From the NCBI GenBank assembly GCA_018622675.1, contig CP076020.1, forward strand, positions 434,001 through 498,000: DNA of 64,000 nt, written 5' to 3'. Origin of the DNA: Mycoplasmatota bacterium (lineage in GTDB: Bacteria > Bacillota_I > Bacilli_A > Izemoplasmatales > Hujiaoplasmataceae). The position numbers and the translations under genes are program-made. This document shows, in pieces, positions 27,699 to 36,691 of this stretch. The notes below the pieces were generated by a model. That model did not search any database. It was not told the DNA's origin and saw only the letters and a list, made by a program, of their open reading frames with translations. The number at the start of each line of letters is the position of its first letter. Position 1 is the first letter of the stretch.

Positions 27699-27735
27699 TA
27701 AAAAAAGCACTTAAATCAAATATGATTCAGTGCTT
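27699..27735 (-). terminator. Terminator of EEP gene
   Basis: On the minus strand AAGCACTGAATCA (27723-27735) pairs with TGATTTAAGTGCTT (27705-27718) with one bulged base, followed by a T-run. The rest of the 225-base gap holds only the two plus-strand terminators. Confidence 0.85.
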
Positions 27736-27771
27736 GATAAAATATCATTTTATATGAAAGATAGAATTTCT

Positions 27772-28887
27772 TTATTCATTTAGAGTAAGTGTAATCTTAA
27801 CAGGATTATGATCACTATACTTAAAATCTTCATCAATAGTTTCGATACTATTAACTGTTATGTTGTTTGAGACAATAAAACCATCTATTAAGTAATATTG
27901 ATTGTTTTCATGATTTTCTGTGTCATACGGTTGATGTAATAATCTACATGTAGGAATTAATGCATCAGCAATTAATTGGAATTGATTGTTGTTAAACCAT
28001 TCAATATCTAGTGGATAAGCTTCCCATAAATCTTGGCTATTGAGTTCATATTGAGTATGATATTCATATTCGCTTTGGCTTTCAAATGATTTTAGTGCAT
28101 CAGGAAATGTTTGATTGAAATCTCCACCGACTAGAATATAATTTCCTTTTTCTTTTTCTTCAAGCATAATTTCCTGTAAGGCTTCTAATTCTTGTTCACG
28201 CATAGAACCATCATCATATGCAGATAAATGCAAATTGATGACTACCAATTCTGCTTGACTATCTTCTATAGGATGTCTAGTAATCAGTAGGGCTCTTTTT
28301 AAATTAGCGAGTCTAACTGGCCAAGGAAAACTTCCGGGTAGTTGTATTCTTGTTGCTTGGCTGGTTTCAAAAGAAGTAAAGGTTGCCAGTCCTGAATTTA
28401 CTTTACCCATCATTTGGCTAGGATTAATTGGAAAGGGGACAAATATTGAACGATAATTATAAGCTAACGCAGATGTTATTCCAAGTGATTCTTGATAAAT
28501 TTCATATTGGTTTATATTATAAGACCTATTAGAGTCAACATCAACCTCTTGTAATAAGAATATATCTGCGTTTTCACGTTCAAGTATATCTTCAATTGCT
28601 TGAATATTGTCTTCAACTTCGCTCTTTGAGTCCATTCTGGCTTTTTTACCGCCATCCATAACAAAATCCTCGGTTTGACTTAGAGAAGCATAACCAGTAT
28701 TAAAAGTTAAAGCCGTTATTTGAGATGTAATATTTAAACTGTCGCTCGTATTTTCTCCATCAATGATTGTTAATTCGGTCATTTCTTCAGGTTTGTATTC
28801 GAATAAATGCAGGGTTAGAATAAACCCTAAAATAAAAATAATAAATACAGAAAATACAATAAATGCTATTTTAAATCCTTTTCTCAT
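27772..28887 (-). CDS. Membrane-anchored endonuclease/exonuclease/phosphatase family protein
   Basis: 371 aa. A single N-terminal hydrophobic segment (about residues 7-28) with no lipobox Cys should anchor it, placing the domain outside. The EEP metallohydrolase fold shows TFNTGY, FLLQEVD (metal Glu), VVINLHLSAY, GGDFNQTF (Asp/Asn) and YSDHNPVKI (Asp/His). All catalytic elements appear intact. The family includes DNases, sphingomyelinases and phosphoinositide phosphatases; substrate unknown. GAGAGG precedes the start. It is transcribed divergently from rimM. Confidence 0.85.
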   Translation of the reverse strand: MRKGFKIAFIVFSVFIIFILGFILTLHLFEYKPEEMTELTIIDGENTSDSLNITSQITALTFNTGYASLSQTEDFVMDGGKKARMDSKSEVEDNIQAIEDILERENADIFLLQEVDVDSNRSYNINQYEIYQESLGITSALAYNYRSIFVPFPINPSQMMGKVNSGLATFTSFETSQATRIQLPGSFPWPVRLANLKRALLITRHPIEDSQAELVVINLHLSAYDDGSMREQELEALQEIMLEEKEKGNYILVGGDFNQTFPDALKSFESQSEYEYHTQYELNSQDLWEAYPLDIEWFNNNQFQLIADALIPTCRLLHQPYDTENHENNQYYLIDGFIVSNNITVNSIETIDEDFKYSDHNPVKITLTLNE

Positions 28888-28989
28888 ATTAACCTCTCTT
28901 TATTTCATTATTATATATTAAAACTGAACTTTTATAAACATAATTATAATATTTAATGACTTTCATTTTATTTTATTCATTAAATAGTG

Positions 28990-28995
28990 TATAAT
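28990..28995 (+). promoter_or_regulatory. -10 element for rimM-trmD
   Basis: TATAAT 25 bases before the rimM start; no clear -35 is visible. Confidence 0.5.
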
Positions 28996-29019
28996 TTTAA
29001 TGGTTAAAGAGGTGGAATA

Positions 29020-29514
29020 ATGAATTATCAATTAGTAGGAAAAATTACTGGTTTTAAAGGCATTAAGGGCGAATTAAAAGTAAAACCATTATCTGGTTTT
29101 ATCAAAGAAAGATTACAAGCTAATGCTAAAATATATATTGAAATCGATGGCAATTATCAAGAGTTCAATGTTATGTTTTATCATGAAAATCAAAAAATTC
29201 CTTTATTAAAGTTAAAAGGCTATGAAAATATAAACTTAGTTCAGTTTCTTAACAAGAAAGAAATTTTCGTTGATGCTGATGAAGAAATAATGATTGAGGA
29301 AAACGCATATCATCAAGATGAATTGATTGGTTTGAAGATATATCAAAACAATATACTTAAAGGTCAAGTTGTTGATATTAGAAATTACCCTAAAGATGAC
29401 TATCTAGTAGTTGAGACTGATAAAGGAAATGTTTTAATTCCCTTTAGAGATGAATTTATTAAAGAGATGAAGGAAGACTATATAGACATAGTTGATTTGG
29501 AGGGATTGTTTTGA
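29020..29514 (+). CDS. rimM: 16S rRNA processing protein RimM
   Basis: 164 aa, usual length. It binds ribosomal protein S19 and matures the 30S head. The N-terminal barrel (VGKITGFKGIKGELKVKPL) and C-terminal PRC-barrel (ELIGLKIYQNN, YLVVETDKGNVLIPFRDEFI) are both present. GAGGTGG precedes the ATG. The TGA stop overlaps the TTG start of trmD by 4 bases. rpsP and ffh, which often precede it, are absent here. Confidence 0.96.
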   Translation: MNYQLVGKITGFKGIKGELKVKPLSGFIKERLQANAKIYIEIDGNYQEFNVMFYHENQKIPLLKLKGYENINLVQFLNKKEIFVDADEEIMIEENAYHQDELIGLKIYQNNILKGQVVDIRNYPKDDYLVVETDKGNVLIPFRDEFIKEMKEDYIDIVDLEGLF

Positions 29515-30206
29515 AGATAACAATTTTATCCTTGTTTCCTGAAATGATATCACCGATAATTAATTCATCTATATTGAAAAGAGCAGTTAACAATAATAAT
29601 GTTACTTTTGATATTATCAATTACAGAGATTTTTCACAAAACAAACACCACACAGTTGATGACACTCCATACGGTGGTGGTCCAGGAATGGTTCTATCAA
29701 TTGAACCAATTTACCATGCTCTACTAAGTATTGAGGGTTATAAGGATGCGCATAAAATTTTATTGTCTCCTCAAGGAAAAACATATCACCAAGATAAGGC
29801 TAAGTCTTTATTACAATATGATCATATCATTCTTATATGTGGGCATTATGAAGGATTTGATGATAGAATTAGAAAACTTGTTGATGAAGAAATATCAATT
29901 GGAGATTATGTTTTAACTGGTGGAGAAATTGCTGCTATGGCTATTGTTGACTCAGTAGTTAGAATGCTACCAGGAGTTTTGGGTAAAGAAGATTCATATA
30001 TTAATGATTCTTTTTATAATGGATTATTAGATTATCCTCAGTATACAAAACCAAGAGTGTTTGAAGGAATGGAAGTTCCAGATGTCCTATTAAGTGGTCA
30101 TCATAAAAACATTGAAGAGTGGAGACTCAAAGAAAGAATAAACCGCACAAAGGTTAGACGACCTGATCTTTATGAAAATTATTTAAAAAGCAAAAAAAGC
30201 CAATAA
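29511..30206 (+). CDS. trmD: tRNA (guanine37-N1)-methyltransferase
   Basis: 231 aa. It makes m1G37 to prevent frameshifting, using the SPOUT trefoil knot. The DDTPYGGGPGMVLSIEPI and LTGGEIAAMAIVD knot motifs and CGHYEGFDDRI are clear. The start is TTG at 29511 inside the rimM stop, with GGAGGG 9 bases upstream. No downstream ATG would keep the conserved N-terminus KITILSLFPEM. Confidence 0.97.
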   Translation: MKITILSLFPEMISPIINSSILKRAVNNNNVTFDIINYRDFSQNKHHTVDDTPYGGGPGMVLSIEPIYHALLSIEGYKDAHKILLSPQGKTYHQDKAKSLLQYDHIILICGHYEGFDDRIRKLVDEEISIGDYVLTGGEIAAMAIVDSVVRMLPGVLGKEDSYINDSFYNGLLDYPQYTKPRVFEGMEVPDVLLSGHHKNIEEWRLKERINRTKVRRPDLYENYLKSKKSQ

Positions 30207-30213
30207 AAATAGT

Positions 30214-30242
30214 TTGATTTTAGTATCGTGATGTGCTATAAT
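30214..30242 (+). promoter_or_regulatory. Promoter of rplS
   Basis: TTGATT (30214-30219), spacer 17, with extended -10 TGCTATAAT ending at 30242. It begins just after trmD, so rplS has its own control. Confidence 0.8.
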
Positions 30243-30248
30243 CGTAAT

Positions 30249-30324
30249 GCTGAAAAGAATATATAGCCCTTTGTTCCGCTGAAAATACAAGAACCGAGGA
30301 GAATTTAAAAAGGAGTTGGCCAAA
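30249..30324 (+). ncRNA. Probable L19 leader (ribosomal protein autoregulatory 5' UTR)
   Basis: The leader from the predicted start point to the rplS ATG is about 76 bases. It has a GTTC / GAAC pairing around TTCCGCTGAAAATACAAGAACC, then GAGGAG and AAGGAG. A leader of this size upstream of rplS is known in Bacillota (L19 leader family). I recognise position and general shape only, so a covariance-model match is needed. Confidence 0.5.
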
Positions 30325-30672
30325 ATGTCGCAGCAACTAATCAAAGATATTACACAAGAATATCTAAAAACTGATTTACCAGAATTTCGTGCAGGTGACA
30401 CTCTAGAAGTCGCAATTAAGATTAAAGAGGGTAATCGTGAACGTATTCAGATGTATGAAGGTTTGTGCATCAAAAAACAAGGTGGAGGCGTAAGTGAAAC
30501 TTTCACTGTAAGAAAAATTTCTTATGGTGTGGGCGTTGAAAAAACGTTCTTAGTGCATTCACCAGTAATTGAAAGCATAAAAGTTAAACGTCGTGGTAAA
30601 GTAAGAAGAGCTTACTTAGGCTATATTCGCGGATTATCTACGAAAAAAGCAAGAATCAAAGAAAGACGATAA
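30325..30672 (+). CDS. rplS: 50S ribosomal protein L19
   Basis: 115 aa, normal size. It lies at the 30S-50S interface. [26 protein letters not shown], the [19 protein letters not shown] core and the basic [24 protein letters not shown] tail are diagnostic (quoted in parts). I chose the ATG at 30325, with AAGGAG 9 bases upstream. A TTG at 30316 abuts that ribosome binding site and is unlikely. Confidence 0.97.
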   Translation: MSQQLIKDITQEYLKTDLPEFRAGDTLEVAIKIKEGNRERIQMYEGLCIKKQGGGVSETFTVRKISYGVGVEKTFLVHSPVIESIKVKRRGKVRRAYLGYIRGLSTKKARIKERR

Positions 30673-30699
30673 AAAAAGGACATTTATTGTCCTTTTTTA
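30672..30699 (+). terminator. Terminator of rplS
   Basis: AAAAAAGGAC (30672-30681) pairs with GTCCTTTTTT (30689-30698); the A/T-flanked hairpin starts at the stop codon. Confidence 0.88.
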
Positions 30700-30720
30700 A
30701 TTGGTGATATCAATGATTAA

Positions 30721-30734
30721 TGAAAACATTTACA
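30721..30734. promoter_or_regulatory. cre-like site upstream of ccpA
   Basis: TGAAAACATTTACA matches TGWAANCGNTNWCA at every specified position except the central G, which is A. It lies just upstream of the ccpA -35, so self-regulation is possible. Loss of the central CG makes binding uncertain. Confidence 0.35.
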
Positions 30735-30741
30735 TTCTTCA

Positions 30742-30769
30742 TTGCAAGTCCCTTAATTTATGGTAAAAT
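30742..30769 (+). promoter_or_regulatory. Promoter of ccpA-tyrS
   Basis: TTGCAA (30742-30747), spacer 16, extended -10 TGGTAAAAT ending at 30769. Confidence 0.7.
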
Positions 30770-30800
30770 ATAAGGTAGAATAATCAAAGGAGTTGTTAGT

Positions 30801-31817
30801 ATGGCAAAAACAAAAGCGACTATCTACAATGTTGCAATGCGCGCAGATGTATCACTTGCGACTGTATCAAGAACATTGAATAATCCTGAAAAAGTAAAAA
30901 AAGAAACCAGAGAAAAGGTGTTGAAAGTTATAGAAGAATTAGGTTATAAACCTAATGCTTTTGCTAGGGGCTTAGCGAGCCGAAAATCAACTTCGGTTGC
31001 TGTAATGGTTCCTGATATGACTCGATCTTCTATTGCAGAAATGGTCAATGGTATAGCTATTGAGGCAAGGAAATATAATTACTCTCTGATTATTTATGTA
31101 TTAAAAGATGAATATGATGAAGAGTCAGAAATGTTAAAAGAAGTTGTTGCATCACAAGCGGATGGCATTCTTTATATGAATGATGAAATAAATGAACAAC
31201 AATATCAAATGTTAAATCGAATTAAGGATGATTATGGAATTCCAATTGTTCTAGCAAATACCTTATATCCATTTGAAAACAAATTAACAACTATCTCGAT
31301 TGATTACCATAAAGCAGGTTATGCTATTACAAAAGAATTGATCGATGAAGGTAGAAAAAATATTTATATGCTGACAACTGCTAGAAAATACATGGTTAAT
31401 GATTTAAAAGAATCAGGATATATGAAGGCTATTAAAGAGGCTGGATTAGAACCGCATATATATAGAACAAGTGGGGATATATCAATTAATACAATTCATT
31501 TTGATGAATTGTACAATGAAGTTGGGAAAAAGATTGATGGAGTGGTAGCTGTTAGAGACAGTATAGCTGTGTCATTCATTAACTCAATGATATCTAAGGG
31601 AAGAAAAGTTCCTAAAGATATTTCTGTATTTGGCTTTCAAAATACCAAGTATGCTTCTTTATCAAGACCAAAATTATCTTGTATAGATATCCCTATTACA
31701 GAAATAGGTGTTAGAGCGATGGCTTTATTAAAAGAAGAAATAGATAACGAAACAACTAAACAAAAATATTTTGAATTACCTTACAGTATTATTCATCGTG
31801 AATCAACTAAATTATAA
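30801..31817 (+). CDS. ccpA: LacI-family regulator, probable catabolite control protein A
   Basis: 338 aa. The N-terminal HTH (TIYNVAMRADVSLATVSRTLNN) and hinge helix (NAFARGLASRKS) are LacI-type. The hinge, the FGFQNTKYASLSRPKLS block and the final IIHRESTKL closely resemble Bacillus CcpA, and tyrS next door is a known ccpA neighbour. CcpA binds cre sites with HPr(Ser-P) and represses alternative catabolism when sugar is plentiful. A different LacI-type sugar regulator is possible. AAAGGAG precedes the start; tyrS follows after 20 bases without a terminator. Confidence 0.75.
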   Translation: MAKTKATIYNVAMRADVSLATVSRTLNNPEKVKKETREKVLKVIEELGYKPNAFARGLASRKSTSVAVMVPDMTRSSIAEMVNGIAIEARKYNYSLIIYVLKDEYDEESEMLKEVVASQADGILYMNDEINEQQYQMLNRIKDDYGIPIVLANTLYPFENKLTTISIDYHKAGYAITKELIDEGRKNIYMLTTARKYMVNDLKESGYMKAIKEAGLEPHIYRTSGDISINTIHFDELYNEVGKKIDGVVAVRDSIAVSFINSMISKGRKVPKDISVFGFQNTKYASLSRPKLSCIDIPITEIGVRAMALLKEEIDNETTKQKYFELPYSIIHRESTKL

Positions 31818-31837
31818 TCAACATCTAGGAGGACATA

Positions 31838-33076
31838 ATGACTTTATATGACGACTTAAAGTGGCGAGGACTCATTTACCAAGAAACTGATGAAACGCTA
31901 AGAAATAAACTAAATGAAGAACAATTAACTTTTTATATAGGAACTGATCCAACAGCTGATAGTTTGCATGTTGGACACTTAATGGCAAATCTAGTTGCGA
32001 AAAGGCTTGAAAACCATGGACATAAACCTATATTAGTTATCGGTGGTGGAACTGGTTTAATTGGTGATCCTAGTTTTAAAGCTGATGAGAGGAAACTATT
32101 ATCCATTGAAGAATCATTAAAAAATGCAGCGGGAATTGAAAAGCAATTCAAAGGTTTATTACCAACTGCAAAAGTAGTCAATAATTATGAATGGCTATCT
32201 TCATTAAATGCCATAGAATTTTTAAGAGACTTGGGTAAACATTTTAGCATCAATTATATGATGGCTAAAGATTCAGTTAAATCTAGAATTGAAAAAGGAA
32301 TCTCATTTACCGAATTTTCATATCAAATTATTCAAGCATGGGACTTTGAGCATTTGTACGACCATTATCATTGTACATTACAAATAGGTGGTCAAGATCA
32401 ATGGGGAAATATTACGTCTGGGTCAGAATTAATTAGAAGAAAACATGGACCAGAAGCCAAAGTATATGGGTTAACTTTTCCATTAGTTACTAAGTCTGAT
32501 GGTACAAAATTTGGAAAAACAGAATCTGGAACTCTTTGGTTAGACCCTAAAAAAACCAGTCCATATGAATTCTATCAATTTTGGATAAATACCCCAGATG
32601 CTGATGTGATCAGCAGGCTAAAGCAATTTTCTTTTTTATCAAGAGAAGAAATCGAACAAATTGAAGAATCTTTAGTTAAAGAACCTGAAAAGCGTTTGGC
32701 TCAAATAACATTAGCCAAAGAAATAGTAGAAATGGTTCATGGGAAAGAAGCTTTAAAACAAGCTATTAATATTAGTGAAGCACTCTTTAGTGGTCAAATT
32801 AAAAACTTATCGGTAGATGAAATTGAAATGGGATTCAAGAATTTGCCTTCAATCTCAGTTGACTCTGACTTATCCTTACCTGACGCACTATTGGATTTGT
32901 CGTTGGTACAGTCTAAGAGAGAGGCGAGAGAAATGATTAAAAATAATGCGGTATCGGTTAATGGTGAAAAACAAAGTAATATTTCTTTCCTAGTAAAAAA
33001 AGAAAATGGATTTGGCGAGAAATATACAATTATTAGAAAAGGTAAGAAAAAATACGGTGTAATTAAACATAAATAA
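31838..33076 (+). CDS. tyrS: Tyrosyl-tRNA synthetase
   Basis: 412 aa class I synthetase. The HIGH motif is HVGHL (residues 44-48) and the KMSKS motif is KFGKT in TKFGKTESG. The C-terminal S4 RNA-binding domain (SKREAREMIKNNAVSVNG) is complete. No T-box leader precedes it, because ccpA ends 20 bases upstream. AGGAGG is well placed. It is likely cotranscribed with ccpA. Confidence 0.97.
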   Translation: MTLYDDLKWRGLIYQETDETLRNKLNEEQLTFYIGTDPTADSLHVGHLMANLVAKRLENHGHKPILVIGGGTGLIGDPSFKADERKLLSIEESLKNAAGIEKQFKGLLPTAKVVNNYEWLSSLNAIEFLRDLGKHFSINYMMAKDSVKSRIEKGISFTEFSYQIIQAWDFEHLYDHYHCTLQIGGQDQWGNITSGSELIRRKHGPEAKVYGLTFPLVTKSDGTKFGKTESGTLWLDPKKTSPYEFYQFWINTPDADVISRLKQFSFLSREEIEQIEESLVKEPEKRLAQITLAKEIVEMVHGKEALKQAINISEALFSGQIKNLSVDEIEMGFKNLPSISVDSDLSLPDALLDLSLVQSKREAREMIKNNAVSVNGEKQSNISFLVKKENGFGEKYTIIRKGKKKYGVIKHK

Positions 33077-33077
33077 T

Positions 33078-33113
33078 AAAAAGAACTATGATGAAAATAT
33101 CATAGTTCTTTTT
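33078..33113. terminator. Bidirectional terminator between tyrS and CorC-like gene
   Basis: A 15-bp perfect stem (33078-33092 with 33099-33113, core AGAACTATGAT) with loop GAAAAT. The stop of the minus-strand gene lies inside it. Confidence 0.9.
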
Positions 33114-34395
33114 CTATAGTTATAAGTACTTTTTCGATTCTGTTATTAATGACGGTTTTAACTTCTAAAACAAGATTATGATAATGAACAACATCAGCTT
33201 GATTAGGTTTGGGAATATATTCTAGTTTATCAATAATGAGACCGCTTAAGGTTTCATGATCAGAACTAATATTTAAATTAAGATAACGATTGATGTCTTG
33301 AATAGGTAAGGTACCATTGACTAAGTATTGATTATCTGACACTTTAATGATTTCCTCTTCAATATTATCATATTCATCATATATATTTCCTACTATTTCT
33401 TCGAGTAAATCTTCGATTGTAACAATACCTTCAACACCGCCATAGTCATCTAGAATAACAGCTATTTGATGATTTGTTTCTTGCATTTTTTTAAATAAAG
33501 CATTGATCTTAATACTGGTCGGTACATAATAAGGTTCTCTTAGTAATTTTGAAATATCAATGTGATCAAAACCAACTTTTTTAGCTTGAATTAAAACATC
33601 TTTAACATGTATAATACCTAGTAAATTGTCTATGTTATCTTTGTAAAAAGGTATTCTAGAATAATTAGAATGTATGACTTGATCTAATATTTCTTCATTA
33701 CTATCATCAATATCTACTGCATGGATGTTAGTTCTAGGTGTCATAATCGCTTCAGCAGTAATATCGTCAAATCTAAAGATGCTTTCAAGCATTTCTTTTT
33801 CTTCTTCTTGATATAAACCTTCAGTATGACCATGTCTGATTAGCCTTTTGATTTCGCTTTCAGAAATATCTTCATCTCTAGTGAATTTTTTAACACCTAA
33901 TAAGATTAATACACCCTTTGTGGTGGCTGAAAGCAACCAAACAGCAGGCTTTGTGATAATCATGGTGATATATACCGTTCTAATTGCAAAGAGTGAAAAC
34001 TTTTCTGGATTTAACAAGGCTATTCTTTTAGGTACTAATTCACCAAAAACAAGTGTTATATAAGAAAGAATAATAGTAATGATAACTACTGCGACAGTTT
34101 CTGGTATAATGAGGTTAATTTTTAAAAATATGTTAATTAAGTTATCAGCTAGTTTTGAACCAGCTAAAGCACTTGATAAAAACCCCGCTAAAGTAATAGC
34201 TACTTGAATTGTTGATAAATATCTTGTGGAATCCGATTTCACCTTTTTTAGCATTTTTGCTTTTTTATGACCCTTTTCTAATAATCTATCTACCTTTGCA
34301 GGTGATAAAGATACTAGCGCCATTTCACTAGCTGCATAAAACCCATTTACTAATATTAAAATAAGTATGAAAAAGAGTATCAGTTCAACTTCCAT
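33100..34395 (-). CDS. CNNM/CorC-type (hemolysin-like) transporter with CBS pair
   Basis: 431 aa. DUF21 membrane domain (about 1-190, four hydrophobic segments), then two CBS domains (FDDITAEAIMTPRTNIHAVD; DYGGVEGIVTIEDLLEEIVG) and a C-terminal CorC/HlyC domain. The family is usually labelled TlyC or hemolysin, but members act in Mg2+ or Co2+ export. The gene starts 3 bases after the P-type ATPase stop, so the two form a metal-handling operon. The ribosome binding site is weak (GAGA), suggesting coupling. Confidence 0.9.
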   Translation of the reverse strand: MEVELILFFILILILVNGFYAASEMALVSLSPAKVDRLLEKGHKKAKMLKKVKSDSTRYLSTIQVAITLAGFLSSALAGSKLADNLINIFLKINLIIPETVAVVIITIILSYITLVFGELVPKRIALLNPEKFSLFAIRTVYITMIITKPAVWLLSATTKGVLILLGVKKFTRDEDISESEIKRLIRHGHTEGLYQEEEKEMLESIFRFDDITAEAIMTPRTNIHAVDIDDSNEEILDQVIHSNYSRIPFYKDNIDNLLGIIHVKDVLIQAKKVGFDHIDISKLLREPYYVPTSIKINALFKKMQETNHQIAVILDDYGGVEGIVTIEDLLEEIVGNIYDEYDNIEEEIIKVSDNQYLVNGTLPIQDINRYLNLNISSDHETLSGLIIDKLEYIPKPNQADVVHYHNLVLEVKTVINNRIEKVLITIEKEL

Positions 34396-34398
34396 TCT

Positions 34399-36543
34399 CT
34401 AAACCTTCTTTACTTTTTTTGATTCAGTTAAATATTTTTTTTGATAAATAATTCTTAAGGCGTTTAATACACAAAGTATTGCGACCCCTACATCAGCAAA
34501 AATTGATAGCCACATCCACATTAAACCTATAGCAGACATTGCTAGGAAAATAACTTTAACTAAAATGGAAAAAATGATATTTTCTGCTGAAAGTAATCTT
34601 GTTTTTTTTGCGATTCTAAATGCTTTATCTAGTAATCTAATATCGTTATTGATAATGATGACATCCGAAACTTCTATGGCAATATCAGAAGCAGAACCCA
34701 TTGATACACCAATATCAGCATTTTTTAATAACGGTGCATCATTGATGCCATCTCCAACATACATAGAAACAGAGTTGGTTCTAATATTATCAAATTGATT
34801 GATTTTATCTTCTGGTAATAATTCTGAATAATATTCTATGCCACCAAGTTGCATAGCGATATCTCTAGCGGACTTCTCATTATCACCTGTTAACATTACT
34901 GTGTCATATTCCTTGGTTAAGTCTCGGACAGTTTGCATTGAAGTTTCTTTAAGTTCGTCTTTGATGATAATATAACCTATATATTGGTCATCAAAAGAAA
35001 CAAAAGTATATGAACCAACAGGTAGTTTTTCATCCTCTACAATAACTTTATTTTTGGCAAGGAAGGATTTGCTACCAGCCAATAATATCTTACCATCAAT
35101 TGATCCTTTGATTCCATATCCTGGAACTTCTTGAATATCGTTAACATCCAAGACTTCTTGATGATTAAAATCAACAATAGCTTTTGCGATTGGATGATTT
35201 GAATATCTTTCAATAGAAGCGGCTAATTTTAATGTTTCGTCATTACTATATTCTTGAATAAAGAAATCACCATGTGTTAGAGTTCCAGTTTTATCAAGCG
35301 CAATGGTTTCAACTTCTGTGATTGAATGTAAATATGATGACCCCTTAAATAGAATTCCATGTTTAGCGGCTGTCCCGATACCCGCATAATATGATAAAGG
35401 AACTGATAAAACGAGGGAACAAGGACAAGATATAACTAAGAAAATAGCAGCACTGTAAATATAAGGCTCTATACTATTTTCATTTCGCCAATCGAAAATG
35501 GCTCCTGATAGGACTAGTAATACTGCGAGGCCTACAATAATAGGAGTATATACTTTGGCAAATTTAGTAATTAATAATTCTCTCTTAGATTTTTTATTTG
35601 TGGAATTTTCAATTAAATCAATGATTTTTGATAAAGTTGAATTTTCATATGATTTAGTCACTTCAATATGTATGATGTCACCAACATTTATATTACCACT
35701 CAAGATTTTATCACCTCTATTAACAGTTTTTAGTTTTGCTTCACCTGTTAATTCTGAAGTGTTTAATGATGTAGAACCCTGGACTATGACGCCATCTAAA
35801 GGGATTCTTTCACCGTTTTTAACAACTAATACATCACCTATTTCTACTTGATTCGGTTCTTTAACAACAACTTCTCCGTCAATTAATACATTAGCATAAT
35901 CAACTCTCAAGTTGACAAGCGATGCGACTTCATTCCTTGATTTATCAACAGCGCGTCCTTGAAGAAACTCGCCTACAGAGTAAAAGATAACAACTGCGAT
36001 TGCTTCTTCATATTGGCCAATAGCCATTGCGGCAACGGTGGCAATGATCATAAGGGTATTTTCGTTAAAAATATTGAAGTTTTTGATACCTTTAATTTGC
36101 AAAATGAGCATTTTAGATATCAAAAATCCATAACCAACCCAATATAAAATGCTTCCAACCAAATCTCCGATTTGTGGGATGTTAATATTGAACCAGTGAT
36201 TAAGTAATGGAAATAATCTATAACCAATTAAATCCAATAATATAATGAAAATACCGATAAGAACAAATTTATATTCACCAATAAAGGTTTTATGGGTGAT
36301 TTCTACTTGGTCTTCAATGTAATGAGTTACAATATTATCTTCTAAAATGTCGACAATTGCTTTTATTTCTTTTAAAGCAATCTCTTCATCATAATGGTCT
36401 TTAAAATCAACAAGTAAAACTTGATTTGCAAAATTAAATGAAGCACTATTTACATAATCTAAACGTTTAGCTCTTCGCTCTACTTTTGCAATACAATTTG
36501 AACAAGTGAGGTTTTCCATTTTTATTTTTCTTACCATAGTCAT
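34399..36543 (-). CDS. Heavy-metal-transporting P1B-type ATPase (Zn/Cd/Pb type)
   Basis: 714 aa. An N-terminal HMA domain carries the metal-binding C14-S-N-C17. The membrane metal site is SCPCSLVLS (CPC), the phosphorylation site DKTGTLTHGD and the hinge GDGINDAPLLKNADIGVSMG. CPC with one HMA fits ZntA/CadA or copper pumps. The metal is not proven, but divalent Zn/Cd/Pb export is most likely. ATG at 36543 follows GAGAGG by 7 bases; a GTG at 36546 is less likely. The promoter carries a long operator-like palindrome, suggesting metal-induced expression. Confidence 0.9.
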   Translation of the reverse strand: MTMVRKIKMENLTCSNCIAKVERRAKRLDYVNSASFNFANQVLLVDFKDHYDEEIALKEIKAIVDILEDNIVTHYIEDQVEITHKTFIGEYKFVLIGIFIILLDLIGYRLFPLLNHWFNINIPQIGDLVGSILYWVGYGFLISKMLILQIKGIKNFNIFNENTLMIIATVAAMAIGQYEEAIAVVIFYSVGEFLQGRAVDKSRNEVASLVNLRVDYANVLIDGEVVVKEPNQVEIGDVLVVKNGERIPLDGVIVQGSTSLNTSELTGEAKLKTVNRGDKILSGNINVGDIIHIEVTKSYENSTLSKIIDLIENSTNKKSKRELLITKFAKVYTPIIVGLAVLLVLSGAIFDWRNENSIEPYIYSAAIFLVISCPCSLVLSVPLSYYAGIGTAAKHGILFKGSSYLHSITEVETIALDKTGTLTHGDFFIQEYSNDETLKLAASIERYSNHPIAKAIVDFNHQEVLDVNDIQEVPGYGIKGSIDGKILLAGSKSFLAKNKVIVEDEKLPVGSYTFVSFDDQYIGYIIIKDELKETSMQTVRDLTKEYDTVMLTGDNEKSARDIAMQLGGIEYYSELLPEDKINQFDNIRTNSVSMYVGDGINDAPLLKNADIGVSMGSASDIAIEVSDVIIINNDIRLLDKAFRIAKKTRLLSAENIIFSILVKVIFLAMSAIGLMWMWLSIFADVGVAILCVLNALRIIYQKKYLTESKKVKKV

Positions 36544-36569
36544 CACGTTTCCTCTCTCGCTATAGATAT

Positions 36570-36604
36570 ATATTATTATACTAATAATATGTATATAAAG
36601 TCAA
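36570..36604 (-). promoter_or_regulatory. Metal ATPase promoter with overlapping palindromic operator
   Basis: On the minus strand TTGACT (36599-36604), spacer 18, TATAAT (36575-36580). A perfect 9-bp inverted repeat, ATATTATTA (36570-36578) and TAATAATAT (36582-36590) around TAC, covers the -10. A/T-rich repeats of this kind are used by ArsR/SmtB repressors; the regulator is not in the window. Confidence 0.7.
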
Positions 36605-36640
36605 ATATATTTCGAAAGCAAAACTTTAGGGTTTTCCTGT

Positions 36641-36668
36641 TTGCAAATGGCCCTCCATATGATAAAAT
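36641..36668 (+). promoter_or_regulatory. Promoter of pepV operon
   Basis: TTGCAA (36641-36646), spacer 16, extended -10 TGATAAAAT ending at 36668. CCATAT / ATATGG (36655-36672) forms a small inverted repeat around the -10. Confidence 0.65.
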
Positions 36669-36691
36669 ATGGATGATAGGATGTGATATTT

